Shown one piece after another: positions 34,243 through 45,379 of a stretch of DNA of 64,000 nucleotides. The position numbers were made by a program, and so were the translations under genes. Each line of letters opens with the position of its first letter. Positions within the stretch are counted from its first letter, which is position 1. Source of the DNA: Helianthus annuus (Eukaryota; Streptophyta; Magnoliopsida; Asterales; Asteraceae); the NCBI RefSeq assembly GCF_002127325.2, contig NC_035448.2, forward strand, positions 5,859,627 through 5,923,626. The letters are read 5' to 3'. Under the pieces are notes generated by a model. That model was not told where the DNA came from. It did no database searches and saw only the letters and a program-made list of their open reading frames with translations.

Positions 34243-36087
34243 CTAAGCATATTTCTGCTGTCTGGCACGGGCGGGAAATGGAAGGCGAGAATGATCAATC
34301 ACAGGTGCCGGCCGACCTCTCGTCGGCTGTCTCTCTACTCTCTGCTCTACTGGTGACTCCTCGGCGTGTGCGGTACTTGCTGGGGCTAGCCTCGTGTGCA
34401 CCTTGCCTGGAGCCTCCATCTCGATCTCCTCATCAACCTCTTCCTCTACCTCTTCGAGCTCTCTCTCTCTAACTACCTCTCCTACACTCCTCCCACTACG
34501 GGTCGTAATCGCCTTCGCTGACTGATTCGCTGGATTCGGGAAAGTGTTTCCCGAAAACTGACCCGGTGGGTGCTCCTGTAACTGCTGAGCAATTCCGCCT
34601 ACTGTCCTCTGAAGGTCGAGGAGGGTGGCCTGCTGATTTTTGAACTGAAGGTCATTATTCTTATTGATTTGCTCCTGATTTTTCATGAATGCATCGCTAC
34701 GCGTCATCATCTGAGCAAACATCTCCTCTAACCTACTCGTGCTAACCTCAGGGGCTTTCGCACCACCCTGACTCTCCTGAGGCGGTCCCCTATTCGAAAA
34801 CTGACCACTAGACCCCGACCCACTAAACTGCCCTGAACTAGACTGCGTGTAAATACCGGGCCCTCTACTCTGATACTGACCAGATGAAAACCCAGGAGGG
34901 TTTCCAGACGAACGATACCCACTCGAATTACCACTACCTCGCCAGTTGGAACTAGAATTATTGAACGGATTCGTGGGACCCCTAGGCTGACCAGCTATAT
35001 ACTCTACTTGCTCAAGAGTGAGCGTGGGGCAATCTATGGTGTCGTGACCTCCTCTACAAACCTCACACCTATCGACCTTCTTCTTTATCTCACTCAACTC
35101 CTGCCTCATCTCCTGTCTAATCTCCTCCTTCGCCCTCTCGACTGCAGCAGCTACCGATGAATCCAAGCTAACTTGGTTTACCCCTCGACCGGCCGAGGTG
35201 GTACGCACAGGAATGGAAGTCCTGCTGGTAGTGCTGTAGTCCATATCGGAGTGGGCAAAACTCTCAAACAAATCGTTGCACTCTGCAACTGTCTTCTTCC
35301 CCATAAGCTGCCCTCCTGCTGAGGTGTCGAAACGAGCCCTAATCTCTGGAGTAAGTCCATTGTAGAACTTCTCCACTAACGCCCAATCAGATAGACCATG
35401 CTGAGAACAACGGGTGATCAGGGTCTGAAAACACTCCCAAGCCAGATGATACGGCTCATCTGGCTCCATACGAAATGAGTGAATCTGGTCACGAAGGCGA
35501 GATGCCTTGGCTGGCGGAAAATATTTGGCTAAGAATGCATCGCGAAGGCCTGCCCAAGTACGGAAAGTGCCAGCAGGCTGGGAATCGAACCAGACGGCTG
35601 CGCGTCCAGCAAGTGAGAACGGAAAAACCTGAAGATACCTAGCATCAAGATTGACACCCTCAATGGAGAAGGTGCTGCAGAGACGAGTGATGCGATTGAT
35701 ATGGGCGGGGGCATCCTCGTCGTCACGACCATGGAACTGGCAGGAATTTGTGATGGCGGTCATAATATAGGATGGTATCTGCCAAGACCGATCGTTCGGG
35801 ATCTCAGGAAGGGTGATGGGGGAATTACCACCGGCGAAGCCGGTGGTAGCCTGGTCGTAAACTGTCCTACGGGCCATGTGAGCTACGGGTGGTGGACTAG
35901 GTGGACGGGAGGGTGGTGGGGAATTGTGGGGTGAAGATTTTGGTGTAAGATCGAAAACTGGGGTGGACTGAGAAAATGAAGTAGAGCTAGAAGCACGTAC
36001 CTCAGACGTAGATGACGAGAGGGAAGACCTGAGTGCAAGCGGCAACGGCGGCGGTCCCTGCGAGCGCGTATGGGGCATCCACTGCAA
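34243..36087 (-). CDS. gag: Gag protein of the Athila-like element, 614 aa
   Basis: An N-terminal Ser/Pro-rich segment (1-70) is followed by the retrotransposon gag core (about 95-285; YLQVFPFSLAGRAAVWF, AFLAKYFPP, LVEKFYNGL). A coiled-coil-like stretch (310-340) leads to the zinc knuckle CEVCRGGHDTIDC at 341-353 (CX2CX3HX4C). Gln/Ser/Gly-rich and acidic segments follow. Gag forms the particle that packages the RNA. The frame ends at UAG (34245-34243) and stays open afterwards into pol. Met at 36087 and Met5-His context are both possible starts; I took the longest frame. Confidence 0.9.
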   Translation of the reverse strand: MQWMPHTRSQGPPPLPLALRSSLSSSTSEVRASSSTSFSQSTPVFDLTPKSSPHNSPPPSRPPSPPPVAHMARRTVYDQATTGFAGGNSPITLPEIPNDRSWQIPSYIMTAITNSCQFHGRDDEDAPAHINRITRLCSTFSIEGVNLDARYLQVFPFSLAGRAAVWFDSQPAGTFRTWAGLRDAFLAKYFPPAKASRLRDQIHSFRMEPDEPYHLAWECFQTLITRCSQHGLSDWALVEKFYNGLTPEIRARFDTSAGGQLMGKKTVAECNDLFESFAHSDMDYSTTSRTSIPVRTTSAGRGVNQVSLDSSVAAAVERAKEEIRQEMRQELSEIKKKVDRCEVCRGGHDTIDCPTLTLEQVEYIAGQPRGPTNPFNNSSSNWRGSGNSSGYRSSGNPPGFSSGQYQSRGPGIYTQSSSGQFSGSGSSGQFSNRGPPQESQGGAKAPEVSTSRLEEMFAQMMTRSDAFMKNQEQINKNNDLQFKNQQATLLDLQRTVGGIAQQLQEHPPGQFSGNTFPNPANQSAKAITTRSGRSVGEVVRERELEEVEEEVDEEIEMEAPGKVHTRLAPASTAHAEESPVEQRVERQPTRGRPAPVIDHSRLPFPARARQQKYA

Positions 36088-36246
36088 AAACCGAAAACAA
36101 ACAAGTAAGACGACTCTACTAAACGACTCGACTAACTATAAAAAGACACTAAAATACTTAGACACCTACGACTCAAACAAAGAAACAAAATAGCACGTAA
36201 TATGTCAAGTAAGTCCAAACAAAGTAATCAGCGCAATCGCCAAGAG

Positions 36247-36264
36247 TCCCCGGCAACGGCGCCA
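36247..36264 (-). other. Primer-binding site for tRNA-Asp
   Basis: The minus strand reads TGGCGCCGTTGCCGGGGA, six bases inside the 5' LTR. It is complementary to the 3' end of plant tRNA-Asp, the usual primer of Athila and related lineages. Confidence 0.9.
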
Positions 36265-36270
36265 AAAACT

Positions 36271-38032
36271 TGATGTGCTGAAAATGGGTCAAATAAAACT
36301 AACTAAAATACCCTAATTCTAGACTCTCTAAGTTTTAAATTTATAAACTAAGACTCGACCTAAACCCTAAACACACAATCGGCAAGTGAACCGATAGAAT
36401 GTAGTAAAGCTAAAGTAAGTCCGAGTATCGAACCCACGAGACTCTACTGACTACGCTACGACTCTATCTAGACTCGGACTGACACGACATACTAAATTGT
36501 TTATTAATTTGGGGGGGTTTCTAAAAATCCTAAGTAAAATAATAAAATAATACTAGAAAGCTAGACACGAACTAAAACGAAGGGTCTGATCAGTGGGAAT
36601 GAAGACTACCTAGGCTAGACGCAGGCTAAACTCAGAATGGATTCCTAAATGATAATGATGTGGTGTGGAACCGGGATCTTAAAATTCTCACCTCTAGGGA
36701 AATCTAAGGACCCCTAATCCCTCTCAAGAGCACACTAAGATTCCCTAGAGGTTGTTAAATTACCGGTTTTCTAGATTTCTTGTCCGTCCTCTAGTTTCTT
36801 GAAAGTGCTTATGTAAGACGCTCTACTTTGCCGCGCGAACGTCTAAAGCAACTATGGGTTTAAACTTGGCTTGATAGACAATGGGTGGTTAATTCCTTAT
36901 AACTACTCCTAGACCTACCAATATCCTCGAGCCTTTCCGCGACGAGTCTAGCAGCACACTTGATTTTAATTAATTACCGAATATTGTTCCTAAGGTTACT
37001 AGTGCACTTTTCACCCTAGAGAATTAATGACCTATTATGTGATATAGACACTCACCTAAGTCAAAAACCCTAATTCAACTCTATTCCGTGATAAAGACCG
37101 TCACCAAGAATTGAATGGAACAAATAAACGATAAATAAGAAATCACAAGCATACAAACGCACCAAGACAAACTATCATAGTGTTTACAATGCAAGAAAAA
37201 TCACAATCACATCAATAATCATATAAAAATCCAATCTTTGTCATGCCATAGTCATCACCTAGGTAGTTTGTGGTTTTTAGCCGAGAAACATAATCAAAAA
37301 CAATATCAATAACATAGTATCAACTGAATTCATCGATAACAAAGTCTAAACAAACAAAGAATGCAAGAAATAGGTATGTAGAACCCGAATCTTCACTCCC
37401 GAATGCTCAAGAATGCTTTCCCGATGATTCCACGCTTCCGGTATGCTTCCGACACGATCACAGCCCTCAATCAGCAGCCAAAACAGCCCCAAAGTTGCCC
37501 TAGTTCGTCAATAATCGGCTGTGTACGCGTATATCTTCATATATAACCACAAACCCTAACTTGCCATGCAATCCTCATAATTCTGCCGACACAGCTTCTT
37601 TAGGCGGCCCGCGTGGAGTATTGGCTTGATCTTTCACGGGTCGCCTAGGATTTCAAATTCTGATTCGATATACATATCTCTCGCGGCCCGCCTAATGTTT
37701 CTGTCTAAGTTGACGCGGGGCGCGAGAGGGTATTGTTCCATAATTTCTTCTTTAAGTCAATGCGGCCCGCCTTGGTATGCCTGTTTAGTCAACGCGGCCC
37801 GCCTAGGAGCTCCAGAGTTGCAAATTTTCTTCGTTTCAGCTCCCGACTCCCTCGGTTTCCGTGCTAGCCTTTCGCCATTCCAGATTTCTGCTCGTTTACG
37901 CTCCTTTTGACTGAAAAGACCTGGAAACACGAATAGATCAATAGTATATACATTCTACAGTAAACCGACACTAAAACTGACTAAATAACAACTAAAACCG
38001 ACGCGAATACCGATGTATTTTGCAATACATCA
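36271..38032 (-). repeat. 5' LTR of the Athila-like element
   Basis: Same length as the other LTR and, by eye, identical except for A at 36396 (C at 24185). It would hold the promoter for the element's RNA. Confidence 0.95.
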
Positions 38033-38037
38033 GTGGA

Positions 38038-38693
38038 TGATTGCAATTAAAAAATATCCCAAAATAGACAATATTTAATTATTAACGTCGATGTTAAATT
38101 ATTAATATACATCCCTTATGACTATCCAGTTTCCAATAAGAGCATTTGCAAGGATGTCCGTTAACCCTACAACACCGACGACGTGGAGGGAAGATTGATA
38201 TGGAAGAGAGAGGTCATTGGTTCCTAGAGGAAGTTTTGTGTACACGGAATCACGGATGGTCCTTGAAGGAGAGAGGTGTTGGCTGTGAGATTGAGGATGA
38301 GATTTGTATAAGGTTTTTGGGGCCGTGATCGGAACACCACATATTGTCTAAGGCAATATTACATATTCGTCGATATACTTTTTGGCATATCATGATTTTT
38401 TTAAGGTTTTTTCTATCTATTGCTACAGCGAGTAATAGTTCCGTAACGAACAAATTGATAACAATCGAATTCTCATCGTATATCGCGAGTAGTAAACAGA
38501 TTGATTTAACAAAGAAAAGGTTTTTCACATTTACATAAACAATAGTGTTTTGAATACTGCTAAAACATACGTAAGCATAACCAATTAACCATAGATATGT
38601 GTTTGGACTTTCCAGAGTCCAGACCCCAGAGGCCCAGTGTCATTTGTTTAACTCGGTTTTATCAAAACATGGCCTATAACGAGTGGTAAACGG
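38038..38693. other. Intergenic DNA
   Basis: AT-rich sequence continuing the target interrupted by the Athila-like element. I see nothing beyond small unsupported frames. Confidence 0.4.
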
Positions 38694-39433
38694 TAGGGAT
38701 GTTCAGAAAAAACCGTAACCAAATAAAAACCGTAAACCGAACCATAACCGTAACCAAATAAAACGACCCGAATAACGAATTCGGCTTTTGGTTTGGTTTC
38801 TAACCGAAATCGAATTGTGAATATGTTTTTTGGTTCGGTTTATGGATCTACATTTTATTTTATTTGGTTTATTCGGTTTATTTGGATAACCGAATAAACC
38901 ATTTAACTTAATTAATTATTAAATAAAAATAATAATATTTTATAAATCATATACAATTTATTAGCCCAAAATAGTTATTTTTTATGCAGCCCAAAATACC
39001 AAAGGTAAATCTAAAAGCCCAACTCAAAACCACTCTTTAAGTCATCCAATAGTTTCTATGATCTATGTTTTGAAACTTTAACTTTGTGGTTGTGTTTAGT
39101 ACTACTTTATAGATGTGTTTGTTTTATTTCGCAATGAAACTTTCTTGTATTCATATATTGTTAGGTGTAAAGTAGTTGTGATGTTCGGAAGTTGGAATAC
39201 AAACATAAATATAAATTAGGAAAAAAAGTACTTAAGTACAATTTGGTTAGATTTGGTTTATTTGGTTTCTAACCGAAACCAAACCGAATTGAATTTGGTT
39301 TGGTTTGGATCGGTTTGCATATTCCTTATTTGGTTTGGTTTGGTTTTTGGTTTGAGGTACAAAATTTTGAAAACCGAATTAATCGAACCGAACAAACCAA
39401 ATAAACCATAAACCGAACCGATGAACACCCCTA
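38694..39433. mobile_element. Non-autonomous hAT element, 740 bp
   Basis: The ends are TAGGGATGTTCA and TGAACACCCCTA. A perfect 8-bp duplication GTAAACGG lies at 38686-38693 and 39434-39441, the hAT length. The arms are made of many AACCGAA/TTCGGTT words. No transposase remains. Confidence 0.9.
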
Positions 39434-39441
39434 GTAAACGG

Positions 39442-40727
39442 TTTTACTTTTATATATTTACAATCTAAACTCTGAAATAAACTGTTAAAGTACATAGATA
39501 CATATATGCCCATAGAAAATAAACAATTTCCATAAAAGTGAGAGCTTAGAAGACCAATGACCAAAGAAAGAATACAACTTGATTTAAGCTAAACAGTAAC
39601 AACAACAACAAACGTACCCAGTATAATCTCACCTATAGCCAAACTACTGGTAGGGTCTGGATAGGGTGAGATGTAGACAAGTCTTACCTTTATCCCAAGG
39701 GACAGTGGCGTATCTAGATAATCCTTACAAGGGCAATGTTTCAAAAAAAGGTAACAAAATCGAAAAACGCCAATTTTTTCCAAAAATTACACTACCGCTG
39801 GAGCGTCAAGGGGTAGCAGGGCTACCCCTGTTTACACGCTATATCCACCCGTGATAATTGCAATCACAAGTTACATCTTCTCACTTTTACCTTTCAACAT
39901 TAGTATTAGTACTTACAACGCCTCAATAATGTAAAGACTTTGAAATGAATTTCACATCTCAATATTGTAAAGACTATGTAATCAAGTTTACGTGTTTATT
40001 TTTTATGTACGTGTCAGTGTAAATTCAAGTTGATTTAGATTTCCACTTAATTTTTTTTTTTTGGAAATGGGTAGGCTCAGATATAATACGTATTTGTGCT
40101 TTTTTTTATGTACGTTTTCCATTAGTCTACGTTTTGACATATATATTTTGTTTTAAAACTGGTCGGGTCAAATATGATATGTTTTCATTAGATGGTATAA
40201 ATTCGAAGTAGTTTACGTTTCGATGCCCGCAACACGTCGTACCATTTTTATCTTAAAAAACATAATTCTCTTACGTACTTATTTTTATGTACGTGTCGCT
40301 ATAAGTTCAAGTTGGTTAACGTTTTGACGTAAATTTCTTTCGCAAATAAGTCGGATCAAATATAATACGTTTTCGTGCTTGTTTTTATACATGTTTTCAA
40401 CTTATCTACGTTTTGACGTAAGTTTTGTTCAGAAACAAATCGGGTAAATATAATACGCCTTTGTTATACGGAATAAATTCGAGTCAGTTTAGATTTCGAC
40501 CCACCCCAATACGTTTTCTAGTTAAAATATAAAAAGGATATAGGTCGGCCCAACACCCAACAACTGCTCCCTCAGGATAACTATCAAAACAAAGTATCAC
40601 CACGTGTCACACAAACACCATAACACATTAACGTAGTCATCATACAACTTTAAAACACATAACATCACTTCACAAACCAACTTACATACCATACAACTTT
40701 CAAACACACAATCTTAAACTTTAAACA
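39442..40727 (+). promoter_or_regulatory. Upstream region of the PV42-type gene
   Basis: Positions 39990-40500 contain degenerate 100-120 bp repeats around TACGTTTTGACGTAA and TCAAATATAATACG. Nearer the gene, CACCACGTGTCAC at about 40600 holds a G-box/ABRE core (CACGTGTC), and ATATAAAAAGG lies near 40525. The G-box is about 125 bp before the ATG. Its activity is inference. Confidence 0.4.
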
Positions 40728-42831
40728 ATGCAAACAACAATGATGGGTGTGAAAACCGACAACATACACCCCACCATGGAGCCACAAGTACATCTAAAGG
40801 ACAAAAAGGTAAAAGAACTAGTAGCCGACACTAAGCGGCTAGTGGAGGTACCGTACACAGCCACCCTGGCGCACACGTTGAATGCGCTGGTGGCGAACCA
40901 GGTGGTGGCAGTGCCGGTGGCTGCACCACCTGGTCATTGGATTGGGGCTGGTGGGTCTATGATATTAGAGTCGGATAAACATACGGGTGTTGTGAGGAAA
41001 CATTATATAGGGATGGTTACTATGTTGGATATATTGTCGCATATTGCGGGGGATAAACCGGATGGCGGCGATGAGGGGTTGGATATGGAGGAGAGGATGG
41101 CGGTTCCGGTTTCGTCGGTTATCGGTCATTGTCTTGAGAGTCTTAGCCTTTGGACGCTTAACCCTTGCACCAGGTAAATTTTAGGTTAGAAACCAGTGTA
41201 TTACATATAAAATGAGTATTAAATAGTTCGTAACAAAGATTTTTTAATTTATAACAATATATTTTAGTTAAGAAATAGAATACGAAAGTGATTCTTGAGT
41301 GAAACAAATTAAATATTAAATAGTTAGTAACATATATTTTTAAATTTTTTTTACAATATTTTAGTTAACCTTTTTGATTAAGATATAAACTACGGAGTGA
41401 ACTAAAATAAATATTAAATAGTTAGTAACAAAGATTTTTAAATTTATAACAATATTGTAGTTAACATTTTTAGTTAAGAAATAAAGTACGAAAGTGAATT
41501 TTGAGTGAAATAAAATAAATTTAAATAGTTTGTAACAATAAATTTTGAATTTTTTAACAATATTTTAGTTTAGTTTTTTAGTTAAGAAATAGAGTACGAA
41601 AGTGAACCATGAGTGATATAAAGCAAGTATTAAATAGTTCGTAACAAAAAATTTTGAATTTTTAACAATTTTTTAGTTTAGTTTTTTAGTTAAGAAATAG
41701 AGTAGAAAGTGAATCATGAGTAATATAAAGTTTGGGTTAAAAGTAAACAAATTAAGAGGGTTAAAATACAAAGATGAAAACTTTTGGGTTAAAAGTGGAA
41801 AATCACAATTTTTTTTTTTGGAAAAACACCCTATGCTTGGGTACAACAACACAATGCAATAAATCTAACTGGGTTAAGCCTAAAGGACAAAACGTGCAAT
41901 AAAATTCCTTGTAAAGGGCAAAACTTGTCAAAATTCCTTAAAAAGGACACCGTCTGATAAGTGGTATTAAGATAAAGAACAAAACTTGTAATTTTTCCTT
42001 TATATTATGGAAATACCATCACTAGAAGGAACATATACAAATGGTAGTTTTCTATCTGTTTTGTTATATTTATGCAGCATTCTAGACTGTATGGAGGTGT
42101 TTAGCAAAGGAATTCATCGCGCATTAGTACCACTGGATAGCAACATGGAGAACGTAGCCGGAGTAGAGCTCGTTGAGTCGGCCTCGACATACCGAATGGT
42201 CACACAAATGGACCTCATCAAGTTCTTAAAAGGACACGAACCCGAACTCAAACATATACTCAACCAAACCGTGCACGAACTGTCTGTAGTAGTCGAACCC
42301 GTCTTTGGCGTCACTAATCACACCAAAGTCATAGATGCCATCAAGTCAATGAGAGCCGGCTCTCTTAACGCCGTCCCTATCATTGAATCTACAAATCCCA
42401 CAACCGAAGATCACTCGCTACTCGTAAATGTAAAAAACCGTATACTCTACAAAATTCTATAGATTACGGGTTTTGTTTTTAAATAACGGTTGTGTGTCGG
42501 ATATTTCTTGTAGGGAAAAGGGAGGAAAGTGATCGGTACATTTTCGGCTACGGATTTGAGAGGGTGCCCGGTTTCTCAGTTGCAATCTTTTTTGCCGGCA
42601 AGTGTGATGGAATACACGACGAGCTTGTTGTCCGTGTCGGCTAATATGGCAGGGTCGAGCCCGAGGGAGCTTGTGATTTGCTACGGTGAATCACGACTAG
42701 GTGAAGTGGTCGATAAGTTGGTGGCGAACCATGTTCATCGTGTTTGGGTTGTGGACCGTAACGGGCTGCTCGAGGGGCTTGTTTCGCTTACGGATATAAT
42801 TAGAGTGATTAGGAGCTCTTTGTTAGAGTAG
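40728..42831 (+). CDS. PV42: SnRK1 gamma-like CBS-domain protein (PV42 type), three exons, 371 aa
   Basis: Exons are 40728-41173, 42078-42429 and 42514-42831. Intron 1 is phase 2 and joins to CT-SILDCMEVFSKG; intron 2 is phase 0. Text typical of plant PV42a/b is present: RLVEVPYTATLAHTLNALV, PPGHWIGAGGSMILESDK, KHYIGMVTMLDIL, IGHCLESLSLWTLNP, IGTFSATDLRGC and a final GLVSLTDIIRVIRSSL. These fall into four CBS repeats in two Bateman pairs, which bind adenine nucleotides in related proteins. PV42 proteins are related to the gamma subunit of SnRK1, the plant energy-sensing kinase. The length matches the family. A second in-phase donor six bases upstream (after 42423) would remove two residues. 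Confidence 0.9.
41217..41735. repeat. Tandem repeat in PV42-type intron 1
   Basis: Five degenerate units of about 96-109 bp, each starting near AAATAGTTNGTAAC, at about 41221, 41317, 41415, 41522 and 41631. Each also carries TTAAGAAATAGAGTACGAAAGTG. Confidence 0.75.
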
Positions 42832-43980
42832 TTTATAGCAAGTTTGGGTGTTTTTTGTTTTGTATTTACTGAACCATGTTCATCGTCTTTTGGGTTGTGG
42901 ACCGTAACGTGGTGTATTAAATGTTTCTTTTTTAAGATATGTTAACATACTAATCAAATTTGAAGTCAAAGAAAGTCAAAACTGGCTTTTGCTCTTCCAG
43001 TAGAAAAAGAGCGGTTCGGGTCCAAATAAGAAAATTGAACGGCAATGAGTCGGGTATGACTAATATCATACTTATACCCAGATATAAAATCTTGTCTCAT
43101 ACTCGACCTATTACCTATCGGGTATTTAGCGGGCATTTACTCCGCCATACCGGCATGTATCGAGTATACCCGTTGGAATTTTCATATATTTTTATTTTTT
43201 TTTATAATTTTATGTCTTAAAATTTTATATAATATATTAAATTATGATAAATATCATACATATCATCATAGTCATAATTATATTTGATATATTTAAAAAT
43301 GTAATATATTATATTAATAATCTTAAAAAATAATTTTGTATTTCGTAACATATAATTATGAATAATGTCATCAAAATGTATATTCAAATGAAAAGTTTAG
43401 TTTTCAAATAACAACGTTACAAGACTGAAACATTACTTAACAATAGTTACAAAAATAAATATAAAACTTAAGGGTGTATATTTCGAATAATCGGGTCGGA
43501 TCTAATCTCATACCCGTTTCATACCCGTGAAATACCTTTTTCCGTGCCCATACCCAACTCAATACCCGTCAGATATCAGGTATACCTGTCCCAAATACTT
43601 CGGGTTTCAAATATACCTGTCGGACTCTGGTATTTTTCTCATCTTTAGGAACACCTTTAAGTAGAGAAGTCTGGTTGGGCCCCGTATTTCTTTAAACAAA
43701 AAAAGTGGGCCCTGATTTTAAAATAGAACACCTTCAAGGCTTCAACTTCAAGTAGAAAAGTCAATTAGGCCCAATTTTTTTCAAGGCCCTATATTTTTTC
43801 AACACAAAATGGGCCCTAATCTTCTAGCGGACTATAAGCCCTTTCAATTGGGCCGGTTTTATTTACACCTCTATAATTCAGAAAATATGCCGAGCTATTG
43901 CTTTTGAAGAGGTGAAAACTAAATAAATCAAAATACACACAAACATGTACATAGAGAGATAGATGTAAAATCCTAACAAA
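42832..43980. repeat. Degenerate GGGTAT/ATACCC-rich element and flanks
   Basis: Positions 43000-43180 and 43480-43650 are rich in GGGTAT and ATACCC words in opposite orientation around an AT-rich middle, the look of a decayed hAT-type element. The ends are not definable. The rest is unremarkable. Confidence 0.4.
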
Positions 43981-43997
43981 AAATGATTAGAACTGAC

Positions 43998-44275
43998 ATA
44001 CTGACATTGTTGTTCATCCGAGAAGAGACACGACACACAACAAGATTAGAGGAAACCCCTCCCCCGCGATGATAGGAGTGCTCGAGTCATGATAACTAAT
44101 ATTTACGCTTTGCTTTGTATGCACCTAAAGGCCTAATTTTGTATGACATTATTGTTCATCCGACCAAGAAGAGACACGACAGAAAACATGATTAGATCGA
44201 GCCCCTCCCCCACCCCCCGGGTGCGCGTGCGGTCATAATAACTAATATTTGCGCTTTGCTTTGTATGCACGTTGA
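43998..44275. repeat. Direct repeat of about 140 bp
   Basis: Two diverged head-to-tail copies share TTGTTCATCCGA, AAGAGACACGACA, CCCCTCCCCC and GCTTTGCTTTGTATGCAC. No gene is associated with them. Confidence 0.7.
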
Positions 44276-45379
44276 AGGTTAGTATATACATATTTAACAC
44301 ACTTTTTTAGTTACCTAGTGGCAAAATTGTGACATAACTCGTCTTCCAATTACTTGGTAAGACATCGTATGGCAAAAGTGGCATAACTCGTCATCTAATA
44401 TAAGTAAGAGAAAAGAAAATGTATACTTTGTTCGTTTAAAATAAAAGTGTACGTTGTTAGACAAGTGATAAAATTACCAAGCAAATCAAACGGACAAGAA
44501 ACTTGCTTTCAACATGTTATCCATATTGATTAGGTGAAACTATTGGAATAGGGACTAACATTGAATAACATGGTCGGAAAAGGAGTGTTGAAGACAAGTG
44601 AAAGTGATAGCATTATCATTTAACACGTTTTGTCATGGGACACCTATGCTATCACGACTCTTTCATGTCATACTTTTCCAGCCTAACAATTTGAGCTATT
44701 CATTAATGCAACCAAATATTTATTGATTGAATAGAATGATAGATATTTATAGAGTTATGTTTATCACTGTTTTGTAAAGTTAGTGATAAGTATAACCAAA
44801 AAAATAATAATTAACCGCCAACAAAAGCTTAGCCACCTGGGTAAATCCAACGGCAAAAGGACACCCATACTCTCGAACGCAAACCCCACTGGTAACCCGG
44901 GCGCCACAATTCCGGAGGAAACCCATGCTCGAAGGCCAATTGTGATTAAACCAATGGCTCAATCCAAGGCAATTTTGCTCTAGACGAGACTCCAACCAAT
45001 GACCTCCACTTTGAAAGGTTATAAGGCTGCGGTGTGATAAATAGAAATTATTTTTAAATGTTGATATACATTTATATGTGTGTGTTTGGGGGGGGGGGGG
45101 GGGGGGGTGTTCATTCGAACTACAAAAAAAATAATAAAGGGGGAAGCGATTAGTTTTATATGTAAAAAAGTCACAAAAAATTAATTTCTACACAAAAATC
45201 GACCCATAACTAGTGGACCAAAATGAAGGCAAGTTCAGTAATACTCGAATCGGTATATGGCCTACATCAGAACTCAGCATCCAATTACTAGCCCTCAACA
45301 GGACCACATCTGAACTCAGTAGCTTGCATCAAAAGCACATGAAAGCAAGACAAGTACATGCATGCTTCCTTAATTATTA
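44276..45379. other. Intergenic DNA with a 20-base G run
   Basis: An uninterrupted run of 20 G lies at 45088-45107. Positions 44815-45020 are GC-richer, and on the minus strand contain GGTTGGAGTCTC and TTCGAG, faintly like tRNA-derived SINE promoter boxes. That is not enough for a call. Confidence 0.4.

Larger units (their letters stand above)
24060..38032 (-). mobile_element. Complete Athila-like Ty3 LTR retrotransposon, 13,973 bp
   Basis: Two 1,762-bp LTRs with TG...CA ends bound the element. GTGGA is duplicated at 24055-24059 and 38033-38037. On the minus strand the order is 5' LTR, PBS for tRNA-Asp, gag, one UAG, pol (protease, RT, RNase H, integrase), a broken third ORF, PPT, 3' LTR. 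The order, the PBS, the CX2CX3HX4C gag knuckle and the ORF after pol point to the Athila lineage. I found one difference between the LTRs (C at 24185, A at 36396). With an assumed 1.3e-8 substitutions per site per year, that would be tens of thousands of years. Gag and pol look intact. Confidence 0.95.

Noticed and set aside
44815..45020. tRNA-derived SINE on the minus strand
   Set aside because: Only weak B-box-like text (GGTTGGAGTCTC); no clear A box, no A/T tail or target duplication.
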